From positions 57,925,705-57,989,704 of the forward strand of contig NC_073745.1 of the NCBI RefSeq assembly GCF_029784135.1: a stretch of DNA of 64,000 nt. Reading direction: 5' to 3'. This DNA is from Toxorhynchites rutilus septentrionalis. Lineage: Eukaryota; Arthropoda; Insecta; Diptera; Culicidae. Of this stretch, positions 53,741-64,000 are shown piece by piece. Under the pieces are notes generated by a model that had not been told where the DNA came from, made no database searches, and was given only the letters and a program-made list of their open reading frames with translations. How positions within the stretch are numbered: the stretch's first letter is position 1; each line of letters begins with the position of its first letter. Both the position numbers and the translations under genes were made by a program.

Positions 53741-55850
53741 GGAATACAATTCCATTTTGTTCGTAAGAAATATTCTTCAATCTTCGTCGATATTTGACTT
53801 ATATAAAATTATAAATTCAATTGAATTTATCCAATCTTCGAATGGACTCCAAACCTCAAATTGACAGCTCTAGAGAAGCAAATCCGGATATTTCTGTCTA
53901 GATCCAGCATCTCCGAACAGAAGCACCCATCTATCCGAAACAACTCGTCCAAACCAGTTGTCGCGCAAGCATCCCAAATCGATGTTATTATTATGCTGTA
54001 AACCGGGGGGAACACCTGAATAAATATTAATTGCTGTACAAATTTTCCATTGATATTTATTGCTCGTGACAGTTTTGGCAGTCTGTTGGCAGGCTGAGCT
54101 GGGCAGCGAATTCCATTGTGCCATAATCGAAATTGTTGCCGAGAAAACCCATCTCATAAACATCGGGAATGTACACGACGTGAGTTTTCTCCCTCTCCCT
54201 CCCTTTCCGTCAACCACCGCGTGGCAACAAATTCATTTGTATCGCGCCACTGCGACACACAGCCACATCAACGACGATAATGTGGGTAAATAAAATTAAT
54301 TTGAAATTAAAATATTTCGCGCAAAAATCTGCCCCGCTTTTTTTTTTGTTAATTTCTCTCCCAGGAAAAAGCTGCGAGAATTTCGCCACTGCCCACGGCC
54401 CCGGAGGCGCGCAAAGTGGGCGCTGAAAGCATCGAAAACCAGACCGCGGCGGCGACGTGAAATTCAATTATGGAGCTACGCACCTAGCATCGCTAAGTTC
54501 CGTGCCAGAGAGTGTCCCGGGATGGCCGTCAGGCAGTTGGCACTCATTTACACTTCACGAATTTCGAGTGAAATCGCGCGCGACAGTGATGTAGCCTGGT
54601 GGCTTTCATAAATTGCGCAAAAACCGTCTAGAGCCTAGTGACCATTAATGGCAGACGGTTGACAGTTTGATCGGTATTCGCCCACAAACTAGCTTCTTGG
54701 TCACTTCACTTACGCAACCAACAGCAACTGCCCACCAAAAGCGTCATCCCAGTTGAAAGAAGCGAACTTCATTAGCACTTCATCCCATCAGCTGGCATGG
54801 CGGAATTCAGCATTCAAAACATGACGAGTCCCAGCTACTCCGATGTCGAAATATCTCGTACATTCTTGTCAACTCTCTGTCCGTTGAGACCTCCGGACCT
54901 CACGTACTTATGCCTGCCCGGCGAGTACTTGCTCCGGACAAGCCTCAATAAAAATTAAACATTGATGATTACCATTGGACCCATGTAACTGCTGCCGAAT
55001 TCGGCCAGCATCCGCCGGGGACGCATTGTGGCGCGTTTTATTGTTTGGTCAAGTCGGAATAAATTAATACTGATTAATTGGAAGACATTTCATGACTGCC
55101 GGGAAGTTGTGAAGTGCCATTAGCAAGTCGGACCGGTTTTGGATGGTGGAAATGCGATTGACATATTTGTGTGAACCTTTGGGTCCCTTTTTCCATTCAT
55201 GAGAAGGTATGTTTCGCGAAGGGTTTGCTCCCCCTTACTGCCAGCTGAGATGGGTCACTTAAATCTCCTGACCAGCAAAGCCAAATTAAACCCCCTTCAA
55301 ACGGTTCCAAGCAGTTGGTGTCAAAGCTGGCACTAACAAAACACGCCGCGAAGCGAGAAAACGGTCCGACACGAACTGATAAGACAATTAGGCAACTCAT
55401 CAGCAGCTCGTTTGGGTGCTGAGCGCATGATTTGAATTTCTCGTCTCGTCTCCATCTCGGGTCCGAATGGTCGATCGAAAGGCACAACACAAGGCATCCC
55501 GCGGTGTCGTAATTGGTCATATTTTACCCCAGCGCAGGCCGGCTTGCTGTTTTCTTGTCGCATCGTTGGGTATAAAATTTTCTGATCTCATCATACTGTG
55601 GTGGGGATATCAAGCGGTCAATTTCGAAGGTTGACAATGTGGGATAATCACTAATCGGGGCAGGTTGTCCAGAGTATATCTTAAGACGATATCTAGGCTG
55701 AATACATAGATGCAAAATTCCAAAAAAAATTACAAATATCACAAAACTAGTTTCATTTCAGAACATGATTCATCATGGCGGATAAATTTAAAATTTTTCG
55801 GACATCTAAAAAAACCTCAACATCTGTGTCGACATCAAAGTACCGTTTTG
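53741..55850. other. Spacer free of recognisable transposons
   Basis: Composition becomes balanced. I see no open frame with coding character, no terminal repeats and no tandem arrays. Stretches such as 54180-54640 and 54960-55160 look like ordinary host intron or intergenic DNA and would be the first place to look for conserved non-coding elements. Confidence 0.4.
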
Positions 55851-56140
55851 TCTCAAAGTCCGAACACTTAAGATTTGATGGTCATTAAACAGTGTCTCAT
55901 CACTCAAAATGGTAGTTTTTCGCGAAATTAATTTGATTTTGGGATACAATAGAGCCTTCATTTCATTTCACTTGAAAAAAATGGATTTACAAATATATTT
56001 TCGTGGTGAAAAACTAAAAATGACATTATTCACATTTGTCTCAAATTCCGAACACCCTTCATGTCACTGATTCATATTCCGAAAACAGTTGTCTCAAATT
56101 CCGAACAGCAAAAATGCATTTTTTTTTAAACCATAACTTT
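55851..56140. repeat. 'CAAATTCCGAACA' dispersed repeat
   Basis: GTCTCAAAGTCCGAACACTT (55851), GTCTCAAATTCCGAACACCC (56037) and GTCTCAAATTCCGAACAGCA (56091) recur at irregular spacing. The motif is shared with 26390-27556 and 57930-58870. Non-coding. Confidence 0.6.
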
Positions 56141-56186
56141 TGAACTACTGGACCGATTCAGATGATCGGTATATCAAAGTAAAGCG

Positions 56187-56266
56187 AATCCATTTTTTTG
56201 CGAGTGAAATATTTTTAAAAAGTAGCTAGTCTTTCTAAAAATATTTCACTCGCAAAAAAATGGATT
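56187..56266. other. Near-perfect hairpin, 36 bp arms and 8 base loop
   Basis: Left arm 56187-56222 begins AATCCATTTTTTTGCGAGTG. Right arm 56231-56266 is its complement with one mismatch, ending CGCAAAAAAATGGATT. The loop is TAGCTAGT. It could be a compact MITE, a hairpin RNA precursor or a replication artefact fixed in the genome. No flanking duplication is obvious. Confidence 0.8.
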
Positions 56267-56532
56267 TTGTTTTCGTTATTATGGAGATTGTGTATGTTTT
56301 TATTAATTTACATGGTTCCGGGACCAAGGGCGTTTTTTTAAATATTTTTTTCTTGAAAGCTGAGGATTTTTCACGTAACATATCCAAAAATCAGAGATGT
56401 GTTTTTCTATCGTTTTTGAATTATTACTTCTCAATGTTAACATGATTTAGCCTTCGTTCGATATGCGAGCTATGCGACTAGACGAGATCTATACGAATAG
56501 GATTCCATTTTTTTTTTTGCAAATTCAATATA

Positions 56533-57769
56533 TTAGGCTGTCAAAAAAGTCCTGCGGTATTTCCGCGAGGTGTCGTTGTAAGCGCGTAGTTCTAGTTGTA
56601 TTAATTGTATCGAGTCATACTATAGCTTGTTGGAAAGGTATTTTTATAATATAGTCCTTGACAGTGTTTTGTTTGGTTAAGTCGTTCGTGAGTTATAGTG
56701 TCGCAAATATGGAGCAAAATAAAGAGAAAATCCGACATATTTTACGGTACTACTATGCATCTCAAGCTGCCAATAAAATTTGTGCAGTTTATGGACCTGA
56801 TACAGTTTCCATTTCCACCGCACAACGATGGTTTCAACATTTTCGTTCTGGTGTAGAGGTCGTCGAAGATGCGCCACGCTTCGGAAGGCCTGTCGTCGAA
56901 AATTGCGACAAAATCGCTGAATTAGCCGAGAAAGACCGGCATAGTAGCAACCGTAGCATCGGCCAAGAGCTGGGGATAAGTCATCAAACCGTTATTAACC
57001 ATTTGAAGAAGCTTGGATTCACAAAGAAGCTCGATGTATGCAAAAAAACATCTTTGACCGTATCGACGCATGTGAATCGCTGCCGAATCGCAACAAAATC
57101 GACACGTTTCTGAAGCGGATGGTGACTGGCGATGAAAAGTGGGTCACTTACGACAACGTGAAGCGCAAACGGTCGTGGTCGAAGCCCGCTGAAGCGGCTC
57201 AGACGGTGGCCAAGTCCTCATTAACGGCCAGGAAGGTTCTGCTCTGTGTTTGGTGGGATTGTCAAGGAATAATCTATTATGAGCTGCTTCCCTATGGCCA
57301 AACGCTCAATTCGGACCTGTACTGCCAACAACTGGACCGCTTGAAGGTAGCACTCATGAAGAAGAGGCCATCTTTGATAAACGGATTGTCTTCCATCAGG
57401 ACAACGTCAGGCCACACACTTCTTTGGTGACGCGCCAGAAGCTCCGGGAGCTCGGATGGGAGGTTCTTTTGCATCCGCCGTATAGTCCGGCCCTTGCACC
57501 AAGTGACTACCACCTGTTTTTGTCCATGGCGAACGAGCTAGGTAGTCAGAAGTTAGCCACAAAAGAGGCCTGTGAAAATTGGCTATCCGAGTTTTTTGCC
57601 AATAAGGAAGCGAGCTTCTATAACAGGGGTATTATGAAGTTGGCATCTCGTTGGGAACATGTCATCGAACAAAACGGCGCATATTTGACTTAAAACAGAT
57701 GATTGTAACTAATTTTATGAACAAATGAAAATTCAAAAAAAATACCGCAGGACTTTTTTGACAGCCTAA
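56533..57769 (+). mobile_element. DD34D mariner transposon
   Basis: 1.24 kb with terminal repeats TTAGGCTGTCAAAAAAGTCC on both sides and TA duplications at 56531-56532 and 57770-57771. It encodes one broken transposase on the + strand. Confidence 0.9.
56709..57693 (+). pseudogene. DD34D mariner transposase, broken
   Basis: ATG 56709: MEQNKEKIRHILRYYYASQA. Two helix-turn-helix regions follow (SISTAQRWFQHFRSG and SNRSIGQELGISHQTVINHL). A deletion with frameshift near 57035-57045 removes the WVPHEL linker. Then come MVTGDEKWVTYDN (first D), FHQDNVRPHTS (second D, in a shifted frame near 57400) and LAPSDYHLF (third D). Thirty-four residues lie between the last two, the mariner signature. It ends IEQNGAYLT at 57693. 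At least two frameshifts and the deletion inactivate it. Confidence 0.85.
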
Positions 57770-57929
57770 TATTAAAGAACACTAGTTCATTGACCTCAAT
57801 TGACCATTGACCATTATTTTGGAAATTTTTGAAAAAAGTTATTTTAGGAAAAAAAATTGAATCGGAGAACCACTCTATCGTGTTGGCATGGAATGGCTGT
57901 ATAATCGAATCAGTATATAATCGAGTCCG

Positions 57930-58870
57930 ACCTGTCACTTCAGGACCCCGGTTGTGGTTTTAGTTGAAAACCTGACTAAGAAAATCAATTTTACTCTCGT
58001 TGTTTTGCGCCTGCGTCCAGCGTTTTGCAAGGAAAGAGCTTGCAAACATTTGTTAACAAATGGTATTTTTATATTGTTGCCCCAGAATTGGATTGTCCTT
58101 GTTCCCCAATTTGAGAATTTATTGCTGTGTGTTGAAACTTTTTTTGTTCGGAATTTGATTCATGCGTCGAAATTTGATTCTAATTCCGAACGCTCCTTCA
58201 ATACTAATTTTAATGAATAATTCTGAACAAAATATATTTTTTTCATCATTTTTATGAAGTCTCTTACCTTTTCTAGCACTTAATATGAAAACAGCAATCA
58301 AATGAGTTGAAAAAACTACAAAAACTGAATAATTAATGTTGCTTGTCTTTTACGGAAATTGCTAACGCAAACATTTTATCATTGGTTTAGACTGTCACTT
58401 TTTTGCAATTTCTCAATATTATTAAATATATAGGGCGTATCGACACCTGTAAATGATGTTGAAATGAAGCCTATAACCCAAATAATGTCAAGGCTGTCAT
58501 TATTCGATTATTTATAACATTAAAGTCCAGTAAATTTACATTTAAAACGAAATGTTCGGAATTTGAATCATGCATAGAAATTTGATTCAAATTCCAAACA
58601 CTACTTAAATACTAATTTTAATGAATATTTTTGACGCAATTTGCTAACGCAAGCATTTTATCTTTGGTTTTGACTGTCACTTCTGTAAATGTTTAATATC
58701 ATAATTACAGGCTGTATCAATGCCTATAAATGACGTTAAAATGCAGCTTATACCTCAAAGAATGTCAGGGCTTTCATTATTCAATTATTTATAGCATTGA
58801 AGTATAGTAAATTTACATTTAAAAATGAAGTGTTCGTAATTTGAGACTGCTCGGAATATGAGACAAAACG
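57930..58870. repeat. Dispersed 'TTCCGAACAC' repeat, two to three units
   Basis: Diverged units starting near 58140, 58400 and 58600 share ATTTGATTCAAATTCCGAAC-like strings, GCTAACGCAAACATTTTATC and GTATCGACACCTGTAAATGA with 26390-27556. The order of motifs is the same, so both loci carry tandem copies of one unit. No coding or terminal repeat. Confidence 0.6.
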
Positions 58871-59136
58871 GTAGCAACTTGAAAACTTATCAAAATTACA
58901 AAACTGTTGATAAAGATGTGGTATCCTACACATTCTGATGGTCTTCTGTATTCTAAGATGCTCAATAAGGCTCACGTGGTGTGGCAATTTAATTTCGAGA
59001 ATTGAGTAGGAAGCACCGCAGCAAATATCGACCGTCTGAACCAAATAGTTGCTGGAAAATTTTCCGTTGATGTCTTGGAGCGCCTGCGGCATAGCAAAAG
59101 TATTTTTGAACGGTTTTATTTAGCTTGCCCTGTAAT

Positions 59137-59415
59137 CTGTTTGTATGTTTGTATTTTTGTATGTTTGTATGTTTGTATGTTTGTATGTTTGTATGTTTGT
59201 ATGTTTGTATGTTTGTATGTTTGTATGTTTGTATGTTTGTATGTTTGTATGTTTGTATGTTTGTATGTTTGTATGTTTGTATGTTTGTATGTTTGTATGT
59301 TTGTATGTTTGTATGTTTGTATGTTTGTATGTTTGTATGTTTGTATGTTTGTATGTTTGTATGTTTGTATGTTTGTATGTTTGTATGTTTGTATGTTTGT
59401 ATGTTTGTATGTTTG
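59137..59415. repeat. (TATGTTTG)n octanucleotide array, about 35 units
   Basis: An almost uninterrupted 8 bp repeat that directly abuts the poly(A) end of the R1-clade element (T run from 59416). All open frames across it are artefacts of the period. On the R1 strand the unit is CAAACATA, which an A-rich tail could seed. Confidence 0.95.
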
Positions 59416-59705
59416 TTTTTTTTTTTTTTTTTTTATAGAGGTGAGGAACGCTCTTCCAGCCTTATCTGGGAAGGGATAACCCAGACGTCGAGTGGGGATC
59501 GCACCCACAAAAACCAAGCCCTCTACTCGTAGCCTCATTCCCCCCGGGACCACATCTAGGCGACTACTTCAGGGGGCGGCTGTGCTCATGCACTTCACGA
59601 GTTTTCAACGCTAACTAGCGTTGATCCTTCCCTTTTTCTCTATACCTCTCATTTACGTTTCCGTTGTACTCCGCCACGCACATCCGCAGCACAGGCTTCC
59701 TTTTA

Positions 59706-60301
59706 CCCGTCGAGACGTGTACCGATTAGGAATTGCCCTCCAACTTGACGCGCAACCCGTCACAGTCACCCTCGCGGGGTTTCTCACCTGTCGAGACGTG
59801 AACCGATTAGGAAGCGCCCTCCATCTTGACGCGCGCCCCGTCACAGCCACCCTCGCAGGATTTCTCTTCCCAACGGAGCGCCGATTAGGCAGTGCCCTCC
59901 AACATAACGCGCACTCCGTCACAGCAACTCTCGTGGGGGTACCCACCGATTTGATGATGCTCTCCTAGGCTCTCGCTCCGCCGAAACGACCCTCGCAATG
60001 TTCCTCTCTCAATCCACCAACAGGCATTGCCAGCATTTTCTTGACCCTGCTCTCCAGATTCCGCTTATCCGTCGAGACGTGTACCGATTAGGAATTGCCC
60101 TCCAGCTTGACGCGCAACCCGTCACAGTCACCCTCGCGGGGTTTCTCACCTGTCGAGACGTGAACCGATTAGGAAGCGCCCTCCAACTTGACGCGCGCCC
60201 CGTCACAGCCACCCTCGCAGGATTTCTCTTCCCAACGGAGCGCCGATTAGGCAGTGCCCTCCAACATAACGCGCACTCCGTCACAACGACTCTCGTGGGG
60301 T
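59706..60301 (-). repeat. Nested tandem repeats in the R1 3' UTR
   Basis: Two blocks (59706-59941 and 60069-60301, about 360 bp apart) each hold three units of about 80 bp with CGATTAGGAAGCGCCCTCCA and CCGTCACAGCCACCCTCGC. The blocks are nearly identical to each other, more so than the units within a block, so the block duplication is recent. Confidence 0.85.
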
Positions 60302-60344
60302 ACTACACTTTGCAACAGCCCTCGCATTTGTTCCTCTTCTATGG

Positions 60345-63285
60345 TCAGGGGTTATTACTACGCTGGTCGGCCCTCCACTTCCGCTGTAGCTCGGACATGA
60401 TGTGTATGATTACACTGTTCACAGCGTTCCAGGTGCCCTCGTCGCGACACATTTTCTCTACTATGTTCCCGGCATGAAGGGCAGGCAGCCCCTCGCGTCT
60501 TGCGGTGAACCTGGGACACACAAATACCACGTGTTCTGGTGTTTCCTCCACATCTTCACACTCCGGACAGAGTGGCGACGTTGCGTGCCCGAACCGGTGC
60601 AAATATTGCCTGAAGCAGCCATGTCCAGACAGGAACTGTGTCAGATGAAAATTCACCTCCCCGTGCTTCCTGTTCAGCCAGGTCGATAGTACCGGTATGA
60701 GCCCATACGTCCACCTGCCTTTCTCCGCCGTGTCCCATTCCTGCTGCCACTTCAAGAGTGATTCTACTCTCGCTGTTTTCCGGATACCCCTGATTTCCTT
60801 TCGTCTGTAGCACTCTCTGTCTTCCGCCAGAGTGATGCCAATAGGGATCATGCCGGCGATAACGCAGACTGCCTCCAACGAGATCGTCCTATACGCGCTC
60901 GCAACTCTCATCGCCATGAGCCGAAACGTACGGTCCAGTTTTCTACGATTCCGGTGGGTTTCGAGAGCCGCCGACCAGGCTGGTGCTCCGTACCGCAGTA
61001 TGGACGAGGATACAGCAGCCAGGAGACGCCTTTTGCTACTGCAAGGTCCTGCGTTATTCGGCATTATTCTCGCTATCGCGCTAATGGACTTCTCTGCTTT
61101 CTCGCAGACGTAGTCGACGTGGTTGTTGAAATTCAGCCGGTCGTCGATCATAACTCCCAAGTATTTCAACCTACGCTTAGAAGTTATCACGTGTTCCCCG
61201 ACTGTGATTTCCGCTCGCTGCACGGCTTTGCAGTTACTCACCAACAATACTTCCGTTTTATTATGAGCAATCTGCAGTTTCGCTGCTTGCATCCAGTTCT
61301 CTACTGAGACGATGGACTCGATTGCAAGCATCTTCACCTCTTCGAGTGTCTCGCCTGCCACTGTGAGAGCGATATCATCCGCGAAGCCCACGATCTCCAC
61401 GCCTTTGGGAAGCTTCAGATTCAGTACTCCGTTATACATTACGTTCCAGAGCGTTGGGCCCAGGATAGAGCCTTGTGGTACTCCGGCCGTTATATTCAAC
61501 GTTGTCTGCCCCGTGCTCGTCTCGTAGACTAGGACGCGGTTCTGGAAGTAGCTTCCTAGAATTCTGCACAGGTACCCAGGAACCTTCATACGGTGTAGGG
61601 ACTCGGCAATGGCTTCCCAGCTAGCGCTGTTGAAAGCATTCCTCACGTCGATCGTTACTATAGCACAATGTCGGTCGCCCCTCCGCTTTTGCTGTGACGC
61701 CTTCTCTGCCTTTTCAACCACTGTCCGGATAGCATCAACGGTGGACCTACCTTTCCGGAATCCAAACTGCATCTTTGACAGACCATGGTCACTCTCCGTA
61801 CATTTCGTCAGTCTGTTGAGGATAATCCTTTCCAAGAGTTTCCCAAGAGTATCCAGCAGGCATATAGGCCTATAGGATGTTGGTACCCCCGGGGGCTTTC
61901 CTGGTTTTGGCAGCAACACTAACTTTTGGATCTTCCATTTCTTAGGAAAGTGACCATCATCCAAGCATTTCTGTAGCACTATCCTGAAAATGTCCGGGAA
62001 CGCCTGAATCGCCGTTTTCAAGGCCGCGTTGGGGATTCCGTCGGGGCCGGGCGCTTTGTTTACCTGCAGTCTCTTCGCCACTGCTACCAGTTCTTCACTG
62101 GAAACTTGAGAACGTTCGGTAGCTATTTCGGCGTACGGTGTCGGTGGCCATATCGTAGGATCATGCATCGGAAATAAACCCTCCACAATGACCTTCAGCT
62201 TCTCGGGACACGATTCGACGGGCGTCACAGGTCCTCTGATCTTCGCCATCACGACTCGATACGCGTTGCCCCATGGGTTGGCATCTGCATCTCGGCACAG
62301 CTCCTTGAAACAGTTCGCTTTGCTCAGTGTAATTCACCGTTTCAAGGCGGCTCTAGCTGCTCGGTACACCGTATTTCGTTCCTCTCTATCAGCGCTATTT
62401 CGTGCTCTCTGAACGCGTCTTCTGGCTTGAAGACAGCTAGCGCGAAGGTTGCGAAGAGAGTCGTTCCACCAGTAAGCTGGGCGTCTTCCATTTTTTGGTA
62501 CAACTTTCCTCGGCATGGTAGTGTCGCATGCTCTCACCAGTAGATCTGTCAACTTTTCTGCGTTCCAATCTGAAGCTCCGCCAGCTAGACGAAGTGCTTC
62601 GACGAAAAGGTCATTGTCGAAAGCATTCGTCTTCCACTTCCGCTCACCGCTTGTTGTCCTCCGAACTAGCACGTGGTTTCGTTGACCGATTCTGTACCGG
62701 ATCGCCTGGTGATCACTGTGCGTATACGACTCGCACACTTTCCACTCCGTACTCGCCAACAGCGACGGACTGCAAAAAGTAACGTCTATGATGGATTCGC
62801 GCCCATCTTTCCGGAAAGTGCTAGTGGTACCTTCGTTTAGTAACGTTACTTCCAGCTTTGCTAGAGCTTCCAGTAGACTGTACCCTCTGATGTTGGTGCA
62901 TCTACTTCCCCACTCCACCGCCCACGCGTTGAAGTCGCCTCCAATGACGATCGGTGTTCTGCCGATTAGTTCCTCGGTCATTGCGTCTAGCATCTGGTGG
63001 AATTGCTCAGTTGTCCATCTCGGGGGTGCGTAGCAACTACACATGAAGATTCCATTAATTTTGGCGATTACGAAACCTTCATGTGAACCTCCAACCACTT
63101 CCTGGATAGGATATCTGCCCATCACCTGTATTGCAGCAATCCCTAAGCTATCCGTCGCCCAGCTGCCATTATCACGGGGTACTCGGTACGGCTCCGCTAT
63201 GATTGCAACGTCGCATTTTGTCTCTGTTGTCGACTGCCACAACAGTTGCTGAGCTGTGTTGCAATGGTTCAGATTGATCTGAATT
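60345..63285 (-). pseudogene. ORF2 (endonuclease-RT) of R1-clade element, one nonsense codon
   Basis: No clear ATG; the conserved start IQINLNHC begins at 63285, in a frame that opens inside ORF1. Endonuclease: IIAEPYRVPRDNG, VIGGDFNAWAVEWGS, SDHQAIRYRIG. RT: NKAPGPDGIPNAALKTAI, YRPICLLDTLGKLLERI, TIDVRNAFNSASWEAIAES, GVPQGSILGPTLWNVMY, GFADDIALTVAGE. C-terminal knuckle: CPECEDVEETPEHVVFVC. A single in-frame TGA at 62334-62336, between endonuclease and RT, separates two otherwise open halves (about 980 codons together, normal for R1). The stop would prevent RT synthesis unless read through or polymorphic. Confidence 0.88.
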
Positions 63286-63292
63286 ATCTCCG

Positions 63293-64000
63293 TTACTGCG
63301 ATTCTGCTAACGCCTTCTTATACGAGGGACACTTGAAGCTTCCTGTCGCATGGTCGCTGCCGTTCTCTGGTTTGCAGAGCAAGCATTTCGGTTGCTTCGT
63401 GCAGTCTCTCGCAACATGCCCTTTCTCACCGCATCTCCTGCACAGTTCAGACCTGTCGGGGCCTGTGCAGCTTCTTGCCTGATGTCCAAAGCCCATGCAC
63501 TGGAAGCATCTCTCCATCCGCTTGGCCACCCGGGGCACCATCTTCAGCGAGCAAACCGACCAGCCAACTTTTATTTTGGTCGTTTCTACCATCTTATTGG
63601 CTGCGACTGTTGAGAGCCGTATCGACGCCGTCTGCGTGCCACCATACGCCTTCCTCATACGGATCGTCATTGGTGTATTGTCCAGCTTACACTGTTCTAT
63701 TAACTCGCGCCTTAACTCCTCGTCTGTCGTGATTTCGTCGAGATTTCTGCATTCGACCACTGATTCCTGGGATAGAGCCCTCACCTTCGCCTCCTCACCG
63801 AGCGACTTCGCAACCAGTTCCTTGAAGGCTGAACTTTTGACCGCCGGATCCCTCTTGAGCTCGAAGAGCATCTCTCCTTTCTGGGTGCGCCTGGTTTTCA
63901 CCACATTCTCTCCCAGTTCTTTCAACTCCGGATCGTCTCTCACTTTCCGCAGGAGTGATGCGTAAGTCACTCCTTCCTTCACCTCGACGATCAGAGCATC
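63293..64000 (-). CDS. ORF1 (gag-like, zinc knuckles) of R1-clade element, partial
   Basis: Open from the window edge to the stop at 63293. Three CCHC-type knuckles lie at the C-terminal side: CFQCMGFGHQARSC, CRRCGEKGHVARDC and CLLCKPENGSDHATGSFKC, the usual R1 arrangement. Upstream is a conserved charged region (TIRMRKAYGGTQTASIRLS). The N-terminus lies beyond the window. The end overlaps or abuts the ORF2 frame. It would package element RNA. Confidence 0.85.
   Translation of the reverse strand, partial: DALIVEVKEGVTYASLLRKVRDDPELKELGENVVKTRRTQKGEMLFELKRDPAVKSSAFKELVAKSLGEEAKVRALSQESVVECRNLDEITTDEELRRELIEQCKLDNTPMTIRMRKAYGGTQTASIRLSTVAANKMVETTKIKVGWSVCSLKMVPRVAKRMERCFQCMGFGHQARSCTGPDRSELCRRCGEKGHVARDCTKQPKCLLCKPENGSDHATGSFKCPSYKKALAESQ

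Larger units (their letters stand above)
59416..64000 (-). mobile_element. R1-clade non-LTR retrotransposon, 5' end beyond the window
   Basis: On the - strand: ORF1 (partial, entering at 64000), ORF2 (63285-60345), a 3' UTR with internal repeats (60344-59435) and poly(A) (59434-59416). The C-terminal HLTQFLSGHGCFRQYLHRFG and CPECEDVEETPEHVVFVCP are typical of the R1 clade. It is not in rDNA, as with many R1-clade families of mosquitoes. Only one stop codon breaks ORF2. Confidence 0.88.

Noticed and set aside
54060..55563. Frames of 77-115 codons in the transposon-poor region
   Set aside because: Codon content looks random, no domain, no good splice context, and frames overlap on both strands.
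59137..59415. Regular repeat that might recall a CRISPR array
   Set aside because: The unit is 8 bp, contiguous and without spacers; the context is eukaryotic.
59075..59553. Long open frames rich in repeated VCLYVCMF or TNIQTYKH peptides on both strands
   Set aside because: They are translations of the 8 bp array, whose period combined with codons gives stop-free frames. No gene is implied.
1..64000. Endogenous viral sequences, common in Aedes genomes
   Set aside because: I looked for flavivirus- or rhabdovirus-like proteins and LTR/retrovirus gag-pol-env and recognised none. All RT sequences are of non-LTR type.

Overview
The window is a transposon-dense stretch of an insect nuclear genome. 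It is most likely from an Aedes-type mosquito. The grounds are Feilai-like tRNA-derived SINEs, an ITmD37E (DD37E) Tc1/mariner element, R1-, jockey-, L1- and I/Loner-type non-LTR retrotransposons, and long AT-rich introns or spacers with very few host exons. Nothing bacterial or organellar was seen, and no rRNA gene, functional tRNA gene or CRISPR array. The species call is inference.

Layout. (1) 1-7101: unassigned AT-rich DNA, then a full-length RNase H-bearing non-LTR element (I/Loner-like, + strand, 1233-7090) with a decayed ORF2. (2) 7226-8089: Helitron-like element. (3) 8091-23010: a nested pile of elements. A jockey-clade fragment is split by a truncated I-like copy, by a 2.6 kb element carrying histone H2A pseudogenes, and by an L1/Tx1-clade element flanked by an unusually long (about 365 bp) duplication. 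The L1 element itself contains a SINE, a 330 bp hAT MITE and a 5.3 kb hAT transposon, and the hAT holds two Tc1/mariner pieces. (4) 23011-25700: mostly single-copy-looking DNA with one plausible host coding exon and splice donor at 25474-25621. (5) 25759-34917: dispersed repeats, a two-direct/two-inverted 400 bp repeat array, an internally deleted mariner disrupted by a 'GACGTAG' element, a nearly intact ITmD37E transposon and a mariner fragment. (6) 34918-41022: a second full-length I/Loner-like copy (- strand) with both ORFs open, the best candidate for a recently active element. (7) 41330-44461: tandem repeats and a 2.2 kb 'GACGTAG' element, inverted relative to the copy at 30116-31209. (8) 45301-46219: a small inverted repeat element. 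(9) 46220-53740: a possible 27 bp coding mini-exon (47899-47925) followed by 5.5 kb of strikingly A-rich, strand-asymmetric repeat DNA, interrupted by a Helitron-like element and a SINE. (10) 53741-59136: plain spacer, a near-perfect 36 bp-arm hairpin and a DD34D mariner. (11) 59137-64000: an octanucleotide microsatellite abutting the poly(A) of an R1-clade element that runs off the window edge on the - strand.

Few of these genes act as a pathway. They are independent mobile elements layered on one another. Target-site duplications let the order of insertion be read directly: jockey first, then L1, then hAT, then DD41D mariner. Removing the two hAT insertions restores an open L1 reading frame at both junctions. 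The strongest candidates for under-described biology are the histone-bearing 'GACGTAG' element family, the long duplication around the L1, and the A-rich asymmetric repeat.
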